64,000 nt of DNA from Microthrixaceae bacterium (lineage in GTDB: Bacteria > Actinomycetota > Acidimicrobiia > Acidimicrobiales > Microtrichaceae): assembly GCA_020845705.1 (NCBI GenBank), contig JADLFH010000046.1, positions 62,001 to 126,000 of the forward strand, in the 5' to 3' direction. How positions within the stretch are numbered: the stretch's first letter is position 1; every line of letters begins with the position of its first letter. A program made the position numbers and the translations under genes. The notes under the pieces were generated by a model. The model made no database searches. It saw only the letters and a list, made by a program, of their open reading frames with translations, and was not told the DNA's origin. Positions 23,930-32,948 of the stretch are shown here, in pieces.

Positions 23930-25015
23930 TCAGGCGGCTGTGTAGCGCACGTAGTCGACCTCGTAGGTGGCGGGGAAGCTTGCCCTCATGATGCCGTCGG
24001 TGCGGCAACCGTTGGGCGGGGTTCCACCCTGAGCACAGCGGTTCAGCTCGGCGAGGTAGCCCAGTGGATCGTCGGGGTCACCGGTCCAGTTGCCTCCCAC
24101 CGCGAGATTCACCGCGATGTCCCATGTGGCGTTCTGGTCGGCCGAGGTCCAACGATGCTGAGTGTCGACATAGGAGTGGTACGCCTGGCCGTCCATCGAG
24201 AACGTGAACTTCACGCCGGCCGGGTCGGGGAGGATGTCGACCGCCCATATGTGCCATCCCGGTGTTGCGGTCGGCGCCTCGAATGCGATCGCCCTCTTGG
24301 AGAGGTTGGAGCGGCCGTCGAGGTGGAGCGTGGCCTTGGTCTCTCCGGGGTCGCTCGCATGGAAGTACTCCATGATGTCGACCTCGGCGACGCCGGCACC
24401 GTTGCGATGACGGAGCCAGAACGCGGGCCACAGACCGAAGCCGTGGGGCAGCCTGGCGCGCATCTCGAAATGACCGTACCGAGCGAAGTACTTCCCGGTC
24501 TCACGGGTACCGATGAAGCCCGAGGTGAACTTCCGCACCGAACCCTTTGGGCAGGTGATGTTCTCGCGGCGGGCTGTGATCTTCAGAGTGCCCCCCGAGA
24601 TGGCCACGTTGTTCGGTGTGAGACACGCCATCTCGTTGTTCCCGTCACCGTAGGTGTTGAAGTACGGGGTCCAGACCGAGGTATCCAGCGTGGAGCCGTC
24701 GAACTCGTCTGACCACGTGAGGTTCGCGGGCTTGGGCGGCGATACGACCGACCCGCCGCCTTGGGCCGACCCACCACCTGCGGGAGGGGCTGCCGGCCGT
24801 CCCGCGACTGGGACCGAGGGGTTGCGGCCGCTGCCGGTGGGTGTTGCGGTCTGTGCGATCAGCCGCTTCCACTGTGCGTCGAGCTTGGCCTGCCAGTCCT
24901 TGATGGCCTTCTCCTGAGCCGACCGATCCGAAGGACTGCACGCGGCAGCCGTTATCAGGAGAACGGCGAGAAGGCCGGTAATCCCTCGTGTCATTGTTGA
25001 GCGGTTGGTACGCAT
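23930..25015 (-). CDS. Lipoprotein GH16 glycanase
   Basis: 361 aa. Lipobox ITAAACS, a charged helical stretch (about residues 30-55), a Gly/Pro-rich linker and a GH16 domain with the EVDIMEY active site. The catalytic part is highly similar along its length to that of the enzyme at 12533 (shared WTPYxNTYGDGN, GLWPAFWLRHRNGAGVAEV and RCAQGGTPPN blocks), so these are duplicated genes. ATG 25015 is preceded by GGGGAGG; the open frame upstream is not coding-like. Anchored in the membrane facing outward, it could process the sulfated exopolysaccharide. Confidence 0.9.
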   Translation of the reverse strand: MRTNRSTMTRGITGLLAVLLITAAACSPSDRSAQEKAIKDWQAKLDAQWKRLIAQTATPTGSGRNPSVPVAGRPAAPPAGGGSAQGGGSVVSPPKPANLTWSDEFDGSTLDTSVWTPYFNTYGDGNNEMACLTPNNVAISGGTLKITARRENITCPKGSVRKFTSGFIGTRETGKYFARYGHFEMRARLPHGFGLWPAFWLRHRNGAGVAEVDIMEYFHASDPGETKATLHLDGRSNLSKRAIAFEAPTATPGWHIWAVDILPDPAGVKFTFSMDGQAYHSYVDTQHRWTSADQNATWDIAVNLAVGGNWTGDPDDPLGYLAELNRCAQGGTPPNGCRTDGIMRASFPATYEVDYVRYTAA

Positions 25016-25467
25016 TGTGGGTTCCTCCCCGGCCAGGAGCTGGGTATCGCTAGCTCCGGTCGGCCCTTGCTTGTGGATGTTGACAATCCGAATGACGCAA
25101 GAACCCGTCGAAACCGAGGTCGCTCCGCCCGTCGCCATGTGACCCCGTCAAGTCGTCCGCCAGCCGGCTGTCGCCGTCGGGTGGGCATCCTAGTACCTCA
25201 TTACGATCGGATTGCAAGGCGTCATTCATCTGTCGCATCACCAGTCGGATCGAGGCTGGCAGAGTTGAGGCCTCAGGTGGTGGATATCCGCGGGTCTTCA
25301 CGGCGAACCACGCTCCCGATCCGCGCGATGAGAACCGCGATGCGTGACATGTCAGCCCCCAATATCGTCACGAGACCGTAATCTTCACGTCGCCAAGATG
25401 GGCCAAAGGTCATATTGCGGGGGGCAAAGATCCCGTGTTCCACTGGTGGTGCACAATTCCATACGAC
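25016..25467. other. 450-bp intergenic region without a clear gene
   Basis: Less GC-rich than the surroundings and full of short open frames with no protein-like pattern. It holds the promoter of the minus-strand GH16 gene and of the small zinc-ribbon gene, but I cannot point to convincing -10/-35 boxes. Confidence 0.4.
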
Positions 25468-25478
25468 GGAGGTCGGGC

Positions 25479-25604
25479 ATGCATGACACAACGGGGTGTC
25501 GTCACTGCCAAGGGCTGGTCGCCGGCACGGCGTACCGCTGCCATCACTGCAGACGCTGGTTGCGACGCACCAGCTATGAGGTGACCAACACGAACCGTCG
25601 CTGA
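25479..25604 (+). CDS. 41-aa zinc-ribbon peptide
   Basis: Tiny gene with GGAGG six bases before its ATG. The product has two Cys pairs, C-R-H-C (residues 7-10) and C-H-H-C (residues 21-24), with two more histidines between, so it very probably binds one zinc. It ends basic (RRWLRRTSYEV). Function unknown. It lies 70 bp upstream of the SigR-like gene; being Cys-rich, it may respond to the same thiol stress, which is inference. Confidence 0.6.
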   Translation: MHDTTGCRHCQGLVAGTAYRCHHCRRWLRRTSYEVTNTNRR

Positions 25605-25660
25605 GCGAGACCCATTCGGTCACTTCGTCAATCGAGGTGACCGGGTCGATGCGGTACCCG

Positions 25661-25666
25661 TAGATT
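25661..25666 (+). promoter_or_regulatory. -10 box of leaderless promoter for the sigma factor
   Basis: TAGATT, six bases before GTG 25673. Confidence 0.45.
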
Positions 25667-25672
25667 TCGCGC

Positions 25673-26260
25673 GTGGCAGACCAACAGCGCTTCGCAGAGG
25701 ACGCGATGCCGTTCATGGACGCGCTCTACACGGCCGCCGTACGGATGACGCACAACAGTGCGGATGCCGAGGATCTCGTTCAGGAGACCTATCTCCGCGC
25801 GTATCGCGGCTACCCGCGATTCGAGGCGGGGACCAATCTGCGCGCCTGGTTGTACCGCATCCTCACAAACACCTACATCAACGCCTACCGCTCCAAGCAG
25901 CGGCGCCCTGCCGAGACCGACCTGGGTGAGGTGGAGAACCTCTACCTGTACCGGCGCCTGGGCGGATTGGAGGCATCCGAGCGTGGCCGCAGTGCCGAGG
26001 ACGAGTTGATGGACCTCGTGACCGACGAAGAGGTCAAGGCCGCTCTCGACGCGCTACCCGAGCAGTTCCGGGTCGCGGTGCTGTTGGCGGATGTCGAGGG
26101 GTTCTCCTACAGGGAGATGTCCGAGATCCTCGATGTCCCGATCGGTACCGTGATGAGTCGACTGCACCGGGGAAGAAAGGGCCTGCAACGCCTGTTGGGG
26201 GAGTTCGCGGCGAACCGAGGGCTGGTGGCCGCCGATGATCAAGTGAACGCTGAACCATGA
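25673..26260 (+). CDS. ECF sigma factor, SigR/SigH type
   Basis: 195 aa. Region 2 ([25 protein letters not shown]...[13 protein letters not shown]) and region 4 ([41 protein letters not shown]) are complete. The pattern matches the actinobacterial SigR/SigH group that directs thiol-oxidative and heat stress responses. It overlaps by four bases a zinc anti-sigma gene, the classical SigR-RsrA pair. Confidence 0.9.
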   Translation: MADQQRFAEDAMPFMDALYTAAVRMTHNSADAEDLVQETYLRAYRGYPRFEAGTNLRAWLYRILTNTYINAYRSKQRRPAETDLGEVENLYLYRRLGGLEASERGRSAEDELMDLVTDEEVKAALDALPEQFRVAVLLADVEGFSYREMSEILDVPIGTVMSRLHRGRKGLQRLLGEFAANRGLVAADDQVNAEP

Positions 26261-26529
26261 CCGACCACGACTGTTCCGACGTGCTTGCAGAGTTGAACCT
26301 CTACCTGGACCGGGAGATGGGCGAAATCGATTTGGCACGCGTGGAAATGCACCTCAGGCGCTGCTCACCGTGTCTGGAGGCCTTCGATTTCGAGGCGGAG
26401 CTCCGCCGCGTCGTCGCACGCGGATGCCGCGAGCGAGCGTCGGAGGAGCTGCGGGCCCGGATACTCGAAGCACTCGAAGCCTGCGCGGGGGAGGTGGAGC
26501 GGGATGAGGATGTTGCGTCGCCGGAGTAG
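26257..26529 (+). CDS. RsrA-like zinc anti-sigma factor
   Basis: 90 aa. The HxxxCxxC zinc motif reads HLRRCSPC (about residues 30-37) with a further Cys at residue 5-6 (HDCSD), the redox-sensing arrangement of RsrA. Under disulfide stress it would release the sigma factor encoded just upstream. Further cysteines near the C-terminus (RGCRE, EACAG) are available for disulfides. Confidence 0.88.
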   Translation: MTDHDCSDVLAELNLYLDREMGEIDLARVEMHLRRCSPCLEAFDFEAELRRVVARGCRERASEELRARILEALEACAGEVERDEDVASPE

Positions 26530-26551
26530 ACACCCCGGCCCGAACGGCTCC

Positions 26552-26557
26552 TACACT
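26552..26557 (+). promoter_or_regulatory. -10 box of leaderless promoter for the 44-aa membrane protein
   Basis: TACACT, seven bases before ATG 26565. Confidence 0.4.
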
Positions 26558-26564
26558 GGCGCCG

Positions 26565-26699
26565 ATGCTCGCCAAGGTCGATCACGTGTGGCACTTCTGG
26601 CTTGCGGTGCCGTTGACAGGATTGGTGGTGGCTGCCGTGCTGGGAACCATCGCCCTCTACTTCTTCAAGGTCACGCGGACCCGATACCCCCAGCGGTGA
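26565..26699 (+). CDS. 44-aa single-pass membrane protein
   Basis: Short gene with a -10 box seven bases upstream and no ribosome binding site. The product has one hydrophobic helix (about residues 12-34, LAVPLTGLVVAAVLGTIALYFF) and a short basic tail (KVTRTRYPQR), so N-out/C-in topology is likely. Function unknown; it sits six bases before the DUF2342 gene and is probably co-transcribed. Confidence 0.6.
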   Translation: MLAKVDHVWHFWLAVPLTGLVVAAVLGTIALYFFKVTRTRYPQR

Positions 26700-26704
26700 G
26701 CTGA

Positions 26705-27781
26705 GTGAGCGGCGCGATCGACTGGAAGGTCGCAGAACGCGTCGCGTCGCTCATCGCGGGTGACGAGCCGTTCGCGAACTCGTACCACTATCAGTCGTTG
26801 GCGCCGGACTTCGAAGAGCTGACGGCTCAGGCCCAGGAACTGGTGGAGGAGCACCTCGGCTGGGGGAGTCTCCGAGGCGATGCCAGGTCGCGGGTTGCGT
26901 CCCGGCGCGATTGGATCCAGGCCAACATCGTCTCGTTCCAGCGCATGCTGCGACCCCTCACCGCGAAGATCGAGGACAAGCTCGCGGCCGGTGTGTTGTC
27001 TCCGATAACCGGTCGGCTCGCAGGGGCCGAGATGGGCGCGGTGCTGGGGTGGATGGCCACCCGGGTTCTGGGCCAGTACGACATGCTCATCCTCGAAGAG
27101 GAGAGCGACGACGATCAGGACATCGTCTACTACGTGGGACCGAACATCCTGTCCCTGGAGAAGCGCTTCGGCTTCCCGCCCCGGGAGTTCCGTCTTTGGA
27201 TCGCACTGCACGAGGTAACCCACCGCACGCAGTTCACCGGCGTGTCCTGGCTGCGGGAGTACTTCCTCGATCAGGTCAACGGGATGCTCGGCAACGTCGA
27301 TCCCGATCCCGCGCAGTTCTTCCGCGCCATCGGACGGGTGGCCGAGGCACTGCGAACCGGCCGCAGCCCCCTCGCTGACGGTGGGGTGGTCACGCTCTTC
27401 GCAACGCCCGAGCAGCGGGCGACGATGGAACGGATAGGTGGCCTGATGAGCCTGCTCGAAGGTCACGGAGACGTGACCATGGACCGTGCGGGTGGTGCGG
27501 CGTTGCCTTCGGCCGAGCGATTTGGACGTGTGCTGCGTGAGCGACGCCGGCAGCAGTCCGGACCAGCCAGGATTCTTCAACGGCTGATCGGCCTGGAGGC
27601 GAAGCTGGCACAGTACGAGCAGGGTGAGCGCTTCATCGAGACCGTGGAGCGCGAAGGCGGCGCGGGATATCTCAACCGTGCCTTCGAGTCGGCGGAGCAA
27701 CTCCCCACGCTTGCGGAGATCCGTGACCCGTCGTTGTGGATGGCGCGGGTTGAGCCGCGCTGGGTCGCCGCAGGGTCGTGA
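26705..27781 (+). CDS. DUF2342 zinc-dependent metalloprotease-like protein
   Basis: 358 aa. The HExxH motif is LHEVTHRTQF (about residue 172), followed by the conserved DQVNGMLG block. This matches the actinobacterial family annotated as zinc-dependent metalloprotease or coenzyme F420-biosynthesis-associated protein. Cytoplasmic, no signal peptide. The GTG 26705 start follows the small membrane protein by six bases, and the gene overlaps tilS by four. Biological substrate not known. Confidence 0.8.
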   Translation: MSGAIDWKVAERVASLIAGDEPFANSYHYQSLAPDFEELTAQAQELVEEHLGWGSLRGDARSRVASRRDWIQANIVSFQRMLRPLTAKIEDKLAAGVLSPITGRLAGAEMGAVLGWMATRVLGQYDMLILEEESDDDQDIVYYVGPNILSLEKRFGFPPREFRLWIALHEVTHRTQFTGVSWLREYFLDQVNGMLGNVDPDPAQFFRAIGRVAEALRTGRSPLADGGVVTLFATPEQRATMERIGGLMSLLEGHGDVTMDRAGGAALPSAERFGRVLRERRRQQSGPARILQRLIGLEAKLAQYEQGERFIETVEREGGAGYLNRAFESAEQLPTLAEIRDPSLWMARVEPRWVAAGS

Positions 27782-28665
27782 CCGTCGAGCGGTCCTCCCT
27801 GCTCGATCGATGCACCTTTCCACCAGCGGGCACCCCGGTCCGTTGCGGCGTGTCGGGAGGAGCGGATTCCTCTGCGCTTCTGATCCTGGCGGTTGCGGCC
27901 GGCTGTGAGGTGACCGCGGTCCACGTGGATCACGGACTGCGGCCCGGTTCGGACAGGGAGTCGGAGGTAGTGGCAAGGACAGCGGCCCGATTCGGCGCAG
28001 GTTTCGAAGCCCATCGCGTGAAGGTGGAACCGGGGCCGAATCTCGAAGCGAGAGCCCGCGTGGCGCGCGCGGGGGTGCTCGGTCATGGAGCCCTCGTCGG
28101 CCACACCGCAGACGACCAGGCCGAGACTCTTCTGTTGGCGTTGCTGCGCGGTGCCGGACCGGCAGGTCTCGCGGGTGCCGACCCATCGTGTCGGCCGATC
28201 CTGGCTCTGCGACGAGCCGAGACCCATGAGCTCTGTCGTGCCGAAGGGATCGAGGTGGTCGACGACCCGTCGAACCGCGATCCGGCGTTCCGTCGAAACC
28301 GGATACGACACGAACTGCTTCCTCTGCTCGACGACATCGCAGAGCGCGATGTAGCGGGAGTCCTCGCGAGGTCCGCCGCGCTGTTCGGCGAGGTGGCGGG
28401 GGTGCTCGACGAGTTGGCGTCGGCCGTCGATCCACGATGTGCTGCCGAACTCGCGATTGCTCCACGGCCTGTGGCCGCGCACGCGATCCGCACCTGGGTC
28501 ATGTCCGAGACCGGCACCTCGCATCCCCCGGACTCCGCCGTCATCGACCGCGTGCTGGCTGTCGCCACCGGGCGGCACCGGGCCTGTGAGCTACCAGGCG
28601 GATGGCGGCTCTCGCGACACCAGGGTCGGCTCCGCCTCCATGTCCCCGGTAGCGTGAGCGGGTGA
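27778..28665 (+). CDS. tilS: tRNA(Ile)-lysidine synthase
   Basis: 295 aa. ATP-dependent modification of C34 in the tRNA-Ile CAU anticodon to lysidine. The PP-loop SGGADSSALL (about residues 24-33) and HVDHGLRPGSDRE are typical; RRNRIRHELLPLL marks the tRNA-binding part. Short form without the C-terminal domain of E. coli TilS, as is usual in actinobacteria. In the common order tilS-hpt-ftsH-folE. Confidence 0.93.
   Translation: MTVERSSLLDRCTFPPAGTPVRCGVSGGADSSALLILAVAAGCEVTAVHVDHGLRPGSDRESEVVARTAARFGAGFEAHRVKVEPGPNLEARARVARAGVLGHGALVGHTADDQAETLLLALLRGAGPAGLAGADPSCRPILALRRAETHELCRAEGIEVVDDPSNRDPAFRRNRIRHELLPLLDDIAERDVAGVLARSAALFGEVAGVLDELASAVDPRCAAELAIAPRPVAAHAIRTWVMSETGTSHPPDSAVIDRVLAVATGRHRACELPGGWRLSRHQGRLRLHVPGSVSG
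28650..28655 (+). promoter_or_regulatory. Internal -10 box before hpt
   Basis: TAGCGT, six bases before GTG 28662; it could give hpt-ftsH a promoter of their own inside the operon. Confidence 0.4.
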
Positions 28666-29234
28666 TGAGTTCCTTCCGCGCCGGCGACGGCGGGATCGGC
28701 AAGATCCTCGTGACGCGTGAACAACTCGAAGCCCGTGTCGTGGAGCTGGGAACGACGATCACCGCCGACTACTCCGGGCGTGCCCCCTTGCTGGTCTGCA
28801 TCCTCCGAGGGGCGTATGTCTTTCTCACCGACCTTGCCCGAGCCATCGACCTACCCGTCGAGATCGACTTCATGGCCGTCTCGTCCTACGGGAGCTCATC
28901 TCGCACTTCGGGCACCGTGCGGCTGGTGAAGGACCTGGACCAGGACATCGAAGGCCGTGATGTCATCCTCGTCGAGGACATCATCGATACGGGGCTCACG
29001 TTGCGGTACCTGCGTCGCAGCCTCGAGGCGCGCCGACCTGCCAGCCTCGAAGTGGCAACGCTGCTGGCACGCGACACAGCGGACGTGGAGAGGCTCCGCG
29101 TGAAGTACGTGGGGTTCGAGATCGGATCCGACTTCGTCATCGGCTACGGACTCGATCTCGACCAGCGCTACCGCAACCTGGCCATGATCGCCTGCTACGA
29201 CCCGGCGGGGGATCCGTTCACGTCGGCGCAGTGA
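28662..29234 (+). CDS. hpt: Hypoxanthine phosphoribosyltransferase
   Basis: 190 aa. Purine salvage: hypoxanthine or guanine plus PRPP to IMP or GMP. The PRPP loop VILVEDIIDTGLTL (about residues 105-118) and the flexible-loop SYGSSS are present. Overlaps tilS and ftsH by four bases each. Confidence 0.95.
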   Translation: MMSSFRAGDGGIGKILVTREQLEARVVELGTTITADYSGRAPLLVCILRGAYVFLTDLARAIDLPVEIDFMAVSSYGSSSRTSGTVRLVKDLDQDIEGRDVILVEDIIDTGLTLRYLRRSLEARRPASLEVATLLARDTADVERLRVKYVGFEIGSDFVIGYGLDLDQRYRNLAMIACYDPAGDPFTSAQ

Positions 29235-31024
29235 GGAAGGTCCCCCGAAGTAGATGGGCGATCTTCGCCCTGGCGATCCTGATCGCAACCCTGCTGTTCA
29301 TCGCGTTGAACTCCGGCGAGGATCGCGAGACGCTGCGGTTGGATCAGTTCCTTTCGGCGATAGACGACGGCGACATCCGAACCGCAGTCCTGATGAACAA
29401 GGCAAGTGCCGTGGAGGGCGAGACGATCGCCGGCCGCCGTTACCGAGTCGAGTTCCCAGCCGAGTACGCGGACGAGCTGACCGAGCGGTTGTTGGCCGCC
29501 GATGTCGGCACCTCCAGCGACACCCAGGCCACGAGCCTCCTCGAGGTGTTCCTCACAGACCTGCTGCCCACCCTCATCGTCGTCGGCGTGTTCCTCTGGT
29601 TCATGTTGCAGATGCAAGGGGGAGGTCGGGCCAATCGATTCGGTAAGGCGCGTGCTCGAAAGCGAGGGCGCGACCGTGGCGATGTGACCTTCGAGGACGT
29701 CGCGGGCGCGGATGAGGCGGTGGCGGAGCTTCAGGAGATCAAGGACTTCCTCTCCGATCCGGACCGCTTCCGGCGCCTGGGGGCCAAGATCCCCAAGGGC
29801 GTCCTTCTCTACGGCCCGCCCGGAACCGGCAAGACCTTGCTGGCTCGTGCTGTGGCGGGCGAGGCGGGCGTCCCCTTCCTCACGATCTCGGGGTCGGACT
29901 TCGTGGAGATGTTCGTCGGTGTCGGAGCGGCCCGAGTTCGTGACCTGTTCAAGCAGGCCAAAGACGAGGCTCCAGCGATCGTCTTCGTCGATGAGATAGA
30001 TGCCGTAGGGAGGCATCGTGGAACAGGCGTCGGCGGCGGCCACGACGAACGGGAGCAGACGCTGAACCAGTTGCTCGTGGAGCTCGACGGCTTCGACGAG
30101 CGAGATGACGTGATCCTCATGGCGGCCACGAACCGTCCCGACATCCTCGACGCGGCGTTGCTGCGGCCCGGACGTTTCGACCGCCACATAGCCGTCGATG
30201 CACCCGACCGCACCGGCCGCCAGGCGATCCTGGAGGTGCACTCGCGGAACAAGCCGCTGGAATCGACGGTGTCGCTATCGGTGCTGGCGCGTCGCACGCC
30301 GGGATTCACCGGCGCCGACCTCGCGAACATCGTCAACGAGGCAGCGCTGCTGGCGGGCCGTCAGCACCGGGAGTCGATAACGATGGGCGACATGTCCGAG
30401 GCGGTCGATCGGGTGATGGCAGGGCCGGAACGCCGCAGCCGGGTGATGTCGGAGCACGAGAAGTCGGTGACCGCCCATCACGAGGCCGGCCACGCTCTGG
30501 TTGGTCACCTGCTGCCTGCCGCCGATCCGGTGCACAAGGTGTCGATCGTGGCGAGAGGACGAGCACTGGGCTGGACCCTGTCGTTGCCGACTGAGGACCG
30601 CTACACGCACACCGCAGACGAGCTACGGGCGCGGCTGGCCGTCTACATGGGAGGGCTTTCGGCCGAGGAACTGGTCTTCGGGCAACAGAGCACCGGCGCC
30701 GCGGATGACATAGATGGTGCCACCAAGCTCGCCAGAGCGATGGTGACCGAGTTCGGGATGAGCGACCGGCTGGGCCCACAGCGTCTGTCGGTCACCGAAG
30801 CCGATCCGATGGCCGGGCGTGAGCGGCGCACCGGCCCGCAGTCCACCGAAGTCGCCTCGATCGTCGATTCGGAGGTCAAGCGCCTACTGGACGAGGCACA
30901 CGAAACGGCAAGGGCGCTCATCGAGGGGAATCGGGAGTCGCTCGAAAGGCTCGCCGCTCGCCTGATCGACGTGGAGACGATCGACGAGGACGAGCTCGGT
31001 GAGATTCTCCGCCACAAGCCCTGA
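29231..31024 (+). CDS. ftsH: ATP-dependent zinc metalloprotease FtsH
   Basis: 597 aa. Two membrane helices (about residues 9-27 and 105-127) with a small extracytoplasmic domain, then an AAA+ module (Walker A GPPGTGKT, second region of homology LRPGRFDR) and the M41 protease domain ([11 protein letters not shown] zinc motif, third ligand Asp in [15 protein letters not shown]). It degrades damaged membrane and regulatory proteins. Somewhat short at the C-terminus, which is common in actinobacteria. Confidence 0.96.
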   Translation: MRKVPRSRWAIFALAILIATLLFIALNSGEDRETLRLDQFLSAIDDGDIRTAVLMNKASAVEGETIAGRRYRVEFPAEYADELTERLLAADVGTSSDTQATSLLEVFLTDLLPTLIVVGVFLWFMLQMQGGGRANRFGKARARKRGRDRGDVTFEDVAGADEAVAELQEIKDFLSDPDRFRRLGAKIPKGVLLYGPPGTGKTLLARAVAGEAGVPFLTISGSDFVEMFVGVGAARVRDLFKQAKDEAPAIVFVDEIDAVGRHRGTGVGGGHDEREQTLNQLLVELDGFDERDDVILMAATNRPDILDAALLRPGRFDRHIAVDAPDRTGRQAILEVHSRNKPLESTVSLSVLARRTPGFTGADLANIVNEAALLAGRQHRESITMGDMSEAVDRVMAGPERRSRVMSEHEKSVTAHHEAGHALVGHLLPAADPVHKVSIVARGRALGWTLSLPTEDRYTHTADELRARLAVYMGGLSAEELVFGQQSTGAADDIDGATKLARAMVTEFGMSDRLGPQRLSVTEADPMAGRERRTGPQSTEVASIVDSEVKRLLDEAHETARALIEGNRESLERLAARLIDVETIDEDELGEILRHKP

Positions 31025-31032
31025 GGAGTTGC

Positions 31033-31665
31033 GTGGATCCCGCTGACGCACGACCAACAGACCTGAACACTGCCGACCCGCTCGCCGAGGGAGGCGGGTC
31101 GGTGGATCTGGCCCGTATCGAGGCTGCTGTACGCGAGGTGTTGCTGGCCATCGGGGAGGATCCGGATCGCGATGGCCTTCGTGACACCCCAGCGCGGGTG
31201 GCTCGGCTGTTCGCGGAGACCTGCTCGGGCATACATGTCGATCCTCGTGTCCACCTGAAGATCACCTTCGACGAACAGCACGACGAGATGATCATGGTGC
31301 GGGACATTCCGATGTACTCGCAGTGCGAGCACCACCTGATCCCCTTCATCGGTGTCGCGCACGTCGCCTACATCCCGAATGAGGACGGCCGCATCACGGG
31401 GTTGTCGAAGTTGGCCCGGCTCGTCGATGGATATGCCCGCAGGCCCCAGGTGCAGGAGCGGTTGACCACACAGGTGGCCGACGCTCTCGATGACGTATTG
31501 TCACCGCGAGGGGTGCTGGTGGTGATCGAGGCGGAACATCTGTGCATGTCGATGCGTGGAGTGCGCAAACCAGGCGCATCCACGGTGACTTCCGCGGTCC
31601 GAGGCCTGTTCAGGACCGATCCGGCCGCCCGGGCGGAGGCGATGCGGTTGATCGGAGGGAAGTGA
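31033..31665 (+). CDS. folE: GTP cyclohydrolase I
   Basis: 210 aa. First step of folate synthesis, GTP to dihydroneopterin triphosphate. Zinc ligands Cys/His are visible in [12 protein letters not shown] and the later [26 protein letters not shown] is the family core. GTG 31033 is preceded by GAGG. The rest of the folate genes are 3 kb downstream. Confidence 0.95.
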   Translation: MDPADARPTDLNTADPLAEGGGSVDLARIEAAVREVLLAIGEDPDRDGLRDTPARVARLFAETCSGIHVDPRVHLKITFDEQHDEMIMVRDIPMYSQCEHHLIPFIGVAHVAYIPNEDGRITGLSKLARLVDGYARRPQVQERLTTQVADALDDVLSPRGVLVVIEAEHLCMSMRGVRKPGASTVTSAVRGLFRTDPAARAEAMRLIGGK

Positions 31666-32945
31666 TGGCTGGGCCGGGGGGTTCGGGATCGGTGGGTGAG
31701 GCCGGCCGGTTCGTGAGCAAGGCACCCAAGTTGGGCTACGCGGGGCCCTTTGACGGGATGCGAGGCGGCGGGTTGGTGGCGGTACTGGTCGCCCACGCGG
31801 CGTATTTCGACTTCGCGTCCTTCGCCATCGCCGTGGACATGTTCTTCGTGATCAGCGGATTCCTCATCACCACGCTGATCCTCGAAGAAGACCGCAGTAC
31901 GGGCCGACTGGATTTCCGGAAGTTCTACACGCGGCGTGCGTTGCGTCTGTTCCCGGTGCTCTATCTCGTCTTGGCCCTCACCCTGCTCGGCGCGCTGGTG
32001 ATAGGGAACAAGGCCGACCCCGCCGACGAGAAGATCAAAGGCGTGGAGGAGGTCGGCCTCGTCGACAAGACCCTCAACGATGTCGCCTCGGCGGGCCTGT
32101 ACATGTACCACGTGGTTCACCCCGTCCATCACGAGATGGTTGCCGGTCGAGCACCTGAGCTCCCGGAAGGGTCATCGTTGGGGGCGCCTGAACACCGCCC
32201 CCTCATCCAGCTGTGGTCGTTGTCGGTCGAGGAGCACTTCTATCTCGTCGCGGCCGTCCTGACCGTCTTCGTTGTTCGACGGCGCCTGGCGACACCCCTG
32301 ATCGTCCTGTTCGTCGTGTTGTGGGCGGCCATCGGTGTCTCCAGGGCCCTTGGCCATGTTGGGTTCAGGGAGATGTGGTACCAGCGACCCGACGCGCTCC
32401 TGTTGGGTGTGGCGCTCGCGTTCCTCAACGCCATGTCGCCTCCGGAGTGGTCGACCCGTGCCACGAGACGGCTCCTGCACGCCGGGTATGTGGCTTGGGT
32501 GGTGGTAGCAGCCACCGTGTTCGTCGGCACCGGGTTCGCTCGCAAGTTGGGGATCTTCGTGCCGTTCCTTCCTCCCAACGGGGAGTACCTCCACGAGGGG
32601 CTCTATTGGGGACGTTTCGGGTTCAGCATCTCGAGCGCGTGCTTCGCGGTGATCGTGTGGTCGCTGGTCCGCGTTCCCGACCAACCCATCGCGCGGTGGC
32701 TCTCGGCGGGATGGCTGCGGGCGTTGGGTCGCCGTAGCTACGTGCTCTACATCGTGCACGTCCCGTTGGCGGTCCTGATCGACATCGGGTTCCGGGATTC
32801 GCTGAGCGAAGGTGCCCGCCTGTTGCTCTACGTGCCGCTGTTCGTCGTCATCTCGGAGCTGATCCACCGGGGTGTCGAGCAGCCGGTGCTGAGGATGAAG
32901 CACCGCTTCGCGCAGAAGGAAGCCTCTGGCGTCCCAGTTCAGTGA
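31665..32945 (+). CDS. Acyltransferase 3 family membrane protein
   Basis: 426 aa. About ten membrane helices. The acyltransferase-3 hallmark FVISGFLITTLIL and Arg-rich FYTRRALRLFPVLY follow, with catalytic-like SVEEHFYL. Such enzymes O-acetylate or acylate surface sugars, so a role in modifying the exopolysaccharide or cell wall is likely. Its ATG shares one base with the folE stop. Confidence 0.87.
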   Translation: MAGPGGSGSVGEAGRFVSKAPKLGYAGPFDGMRGGGLVAVLVAHAAYFDFASFAIAVDMFFVISGFLITTLILEEDRSTGRLDFRKFYTRRALRLFPVLYLVLALTLLGALVIGNKADPADEKIKGVEEVGLVDKTLNDVASAGLYMYHVVHPVHHEMVAGRAPELPEGSSLGAPEHRPLIQLWSLSVEEHFYLVAAVLTVFVVRRRLATPLIVLFVVLWAAIGVSRALGHVGFREMWYQRPDALLLGVALAFLNAMSPPEWSTRATRRLLHAGYVAWVVVAATVFVGTGFARKLGIFVPFLPPNGEYLHEGLYWGRFGFSISSACFAVIVWSLVRVPDQPIARWLSAGWLRALGRRSYVLYIVHVPLAVLIDIGFRDSLSEGARLLLYVPLFVVISELIHRGVEQPVLRMKHRFAQKEASGVPVQ

Positions 32946-32948
32946 CGC

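Noticed and set aside
25273-25716. 147-codon minus-strand frame upstream of the sigma factor gene
   Set aside because: No ribosome binding site, no protein-like pattern, and it overlaps the zinc-ribbon gene and the sigma factor start.
26657-28465. 602-codon minus-strand frame over the DUF2342 and tilS genes
   Set aside because: Arg/Pro/His-rich shadow product; both plus-strand genes have intact motifs and coupled starts.
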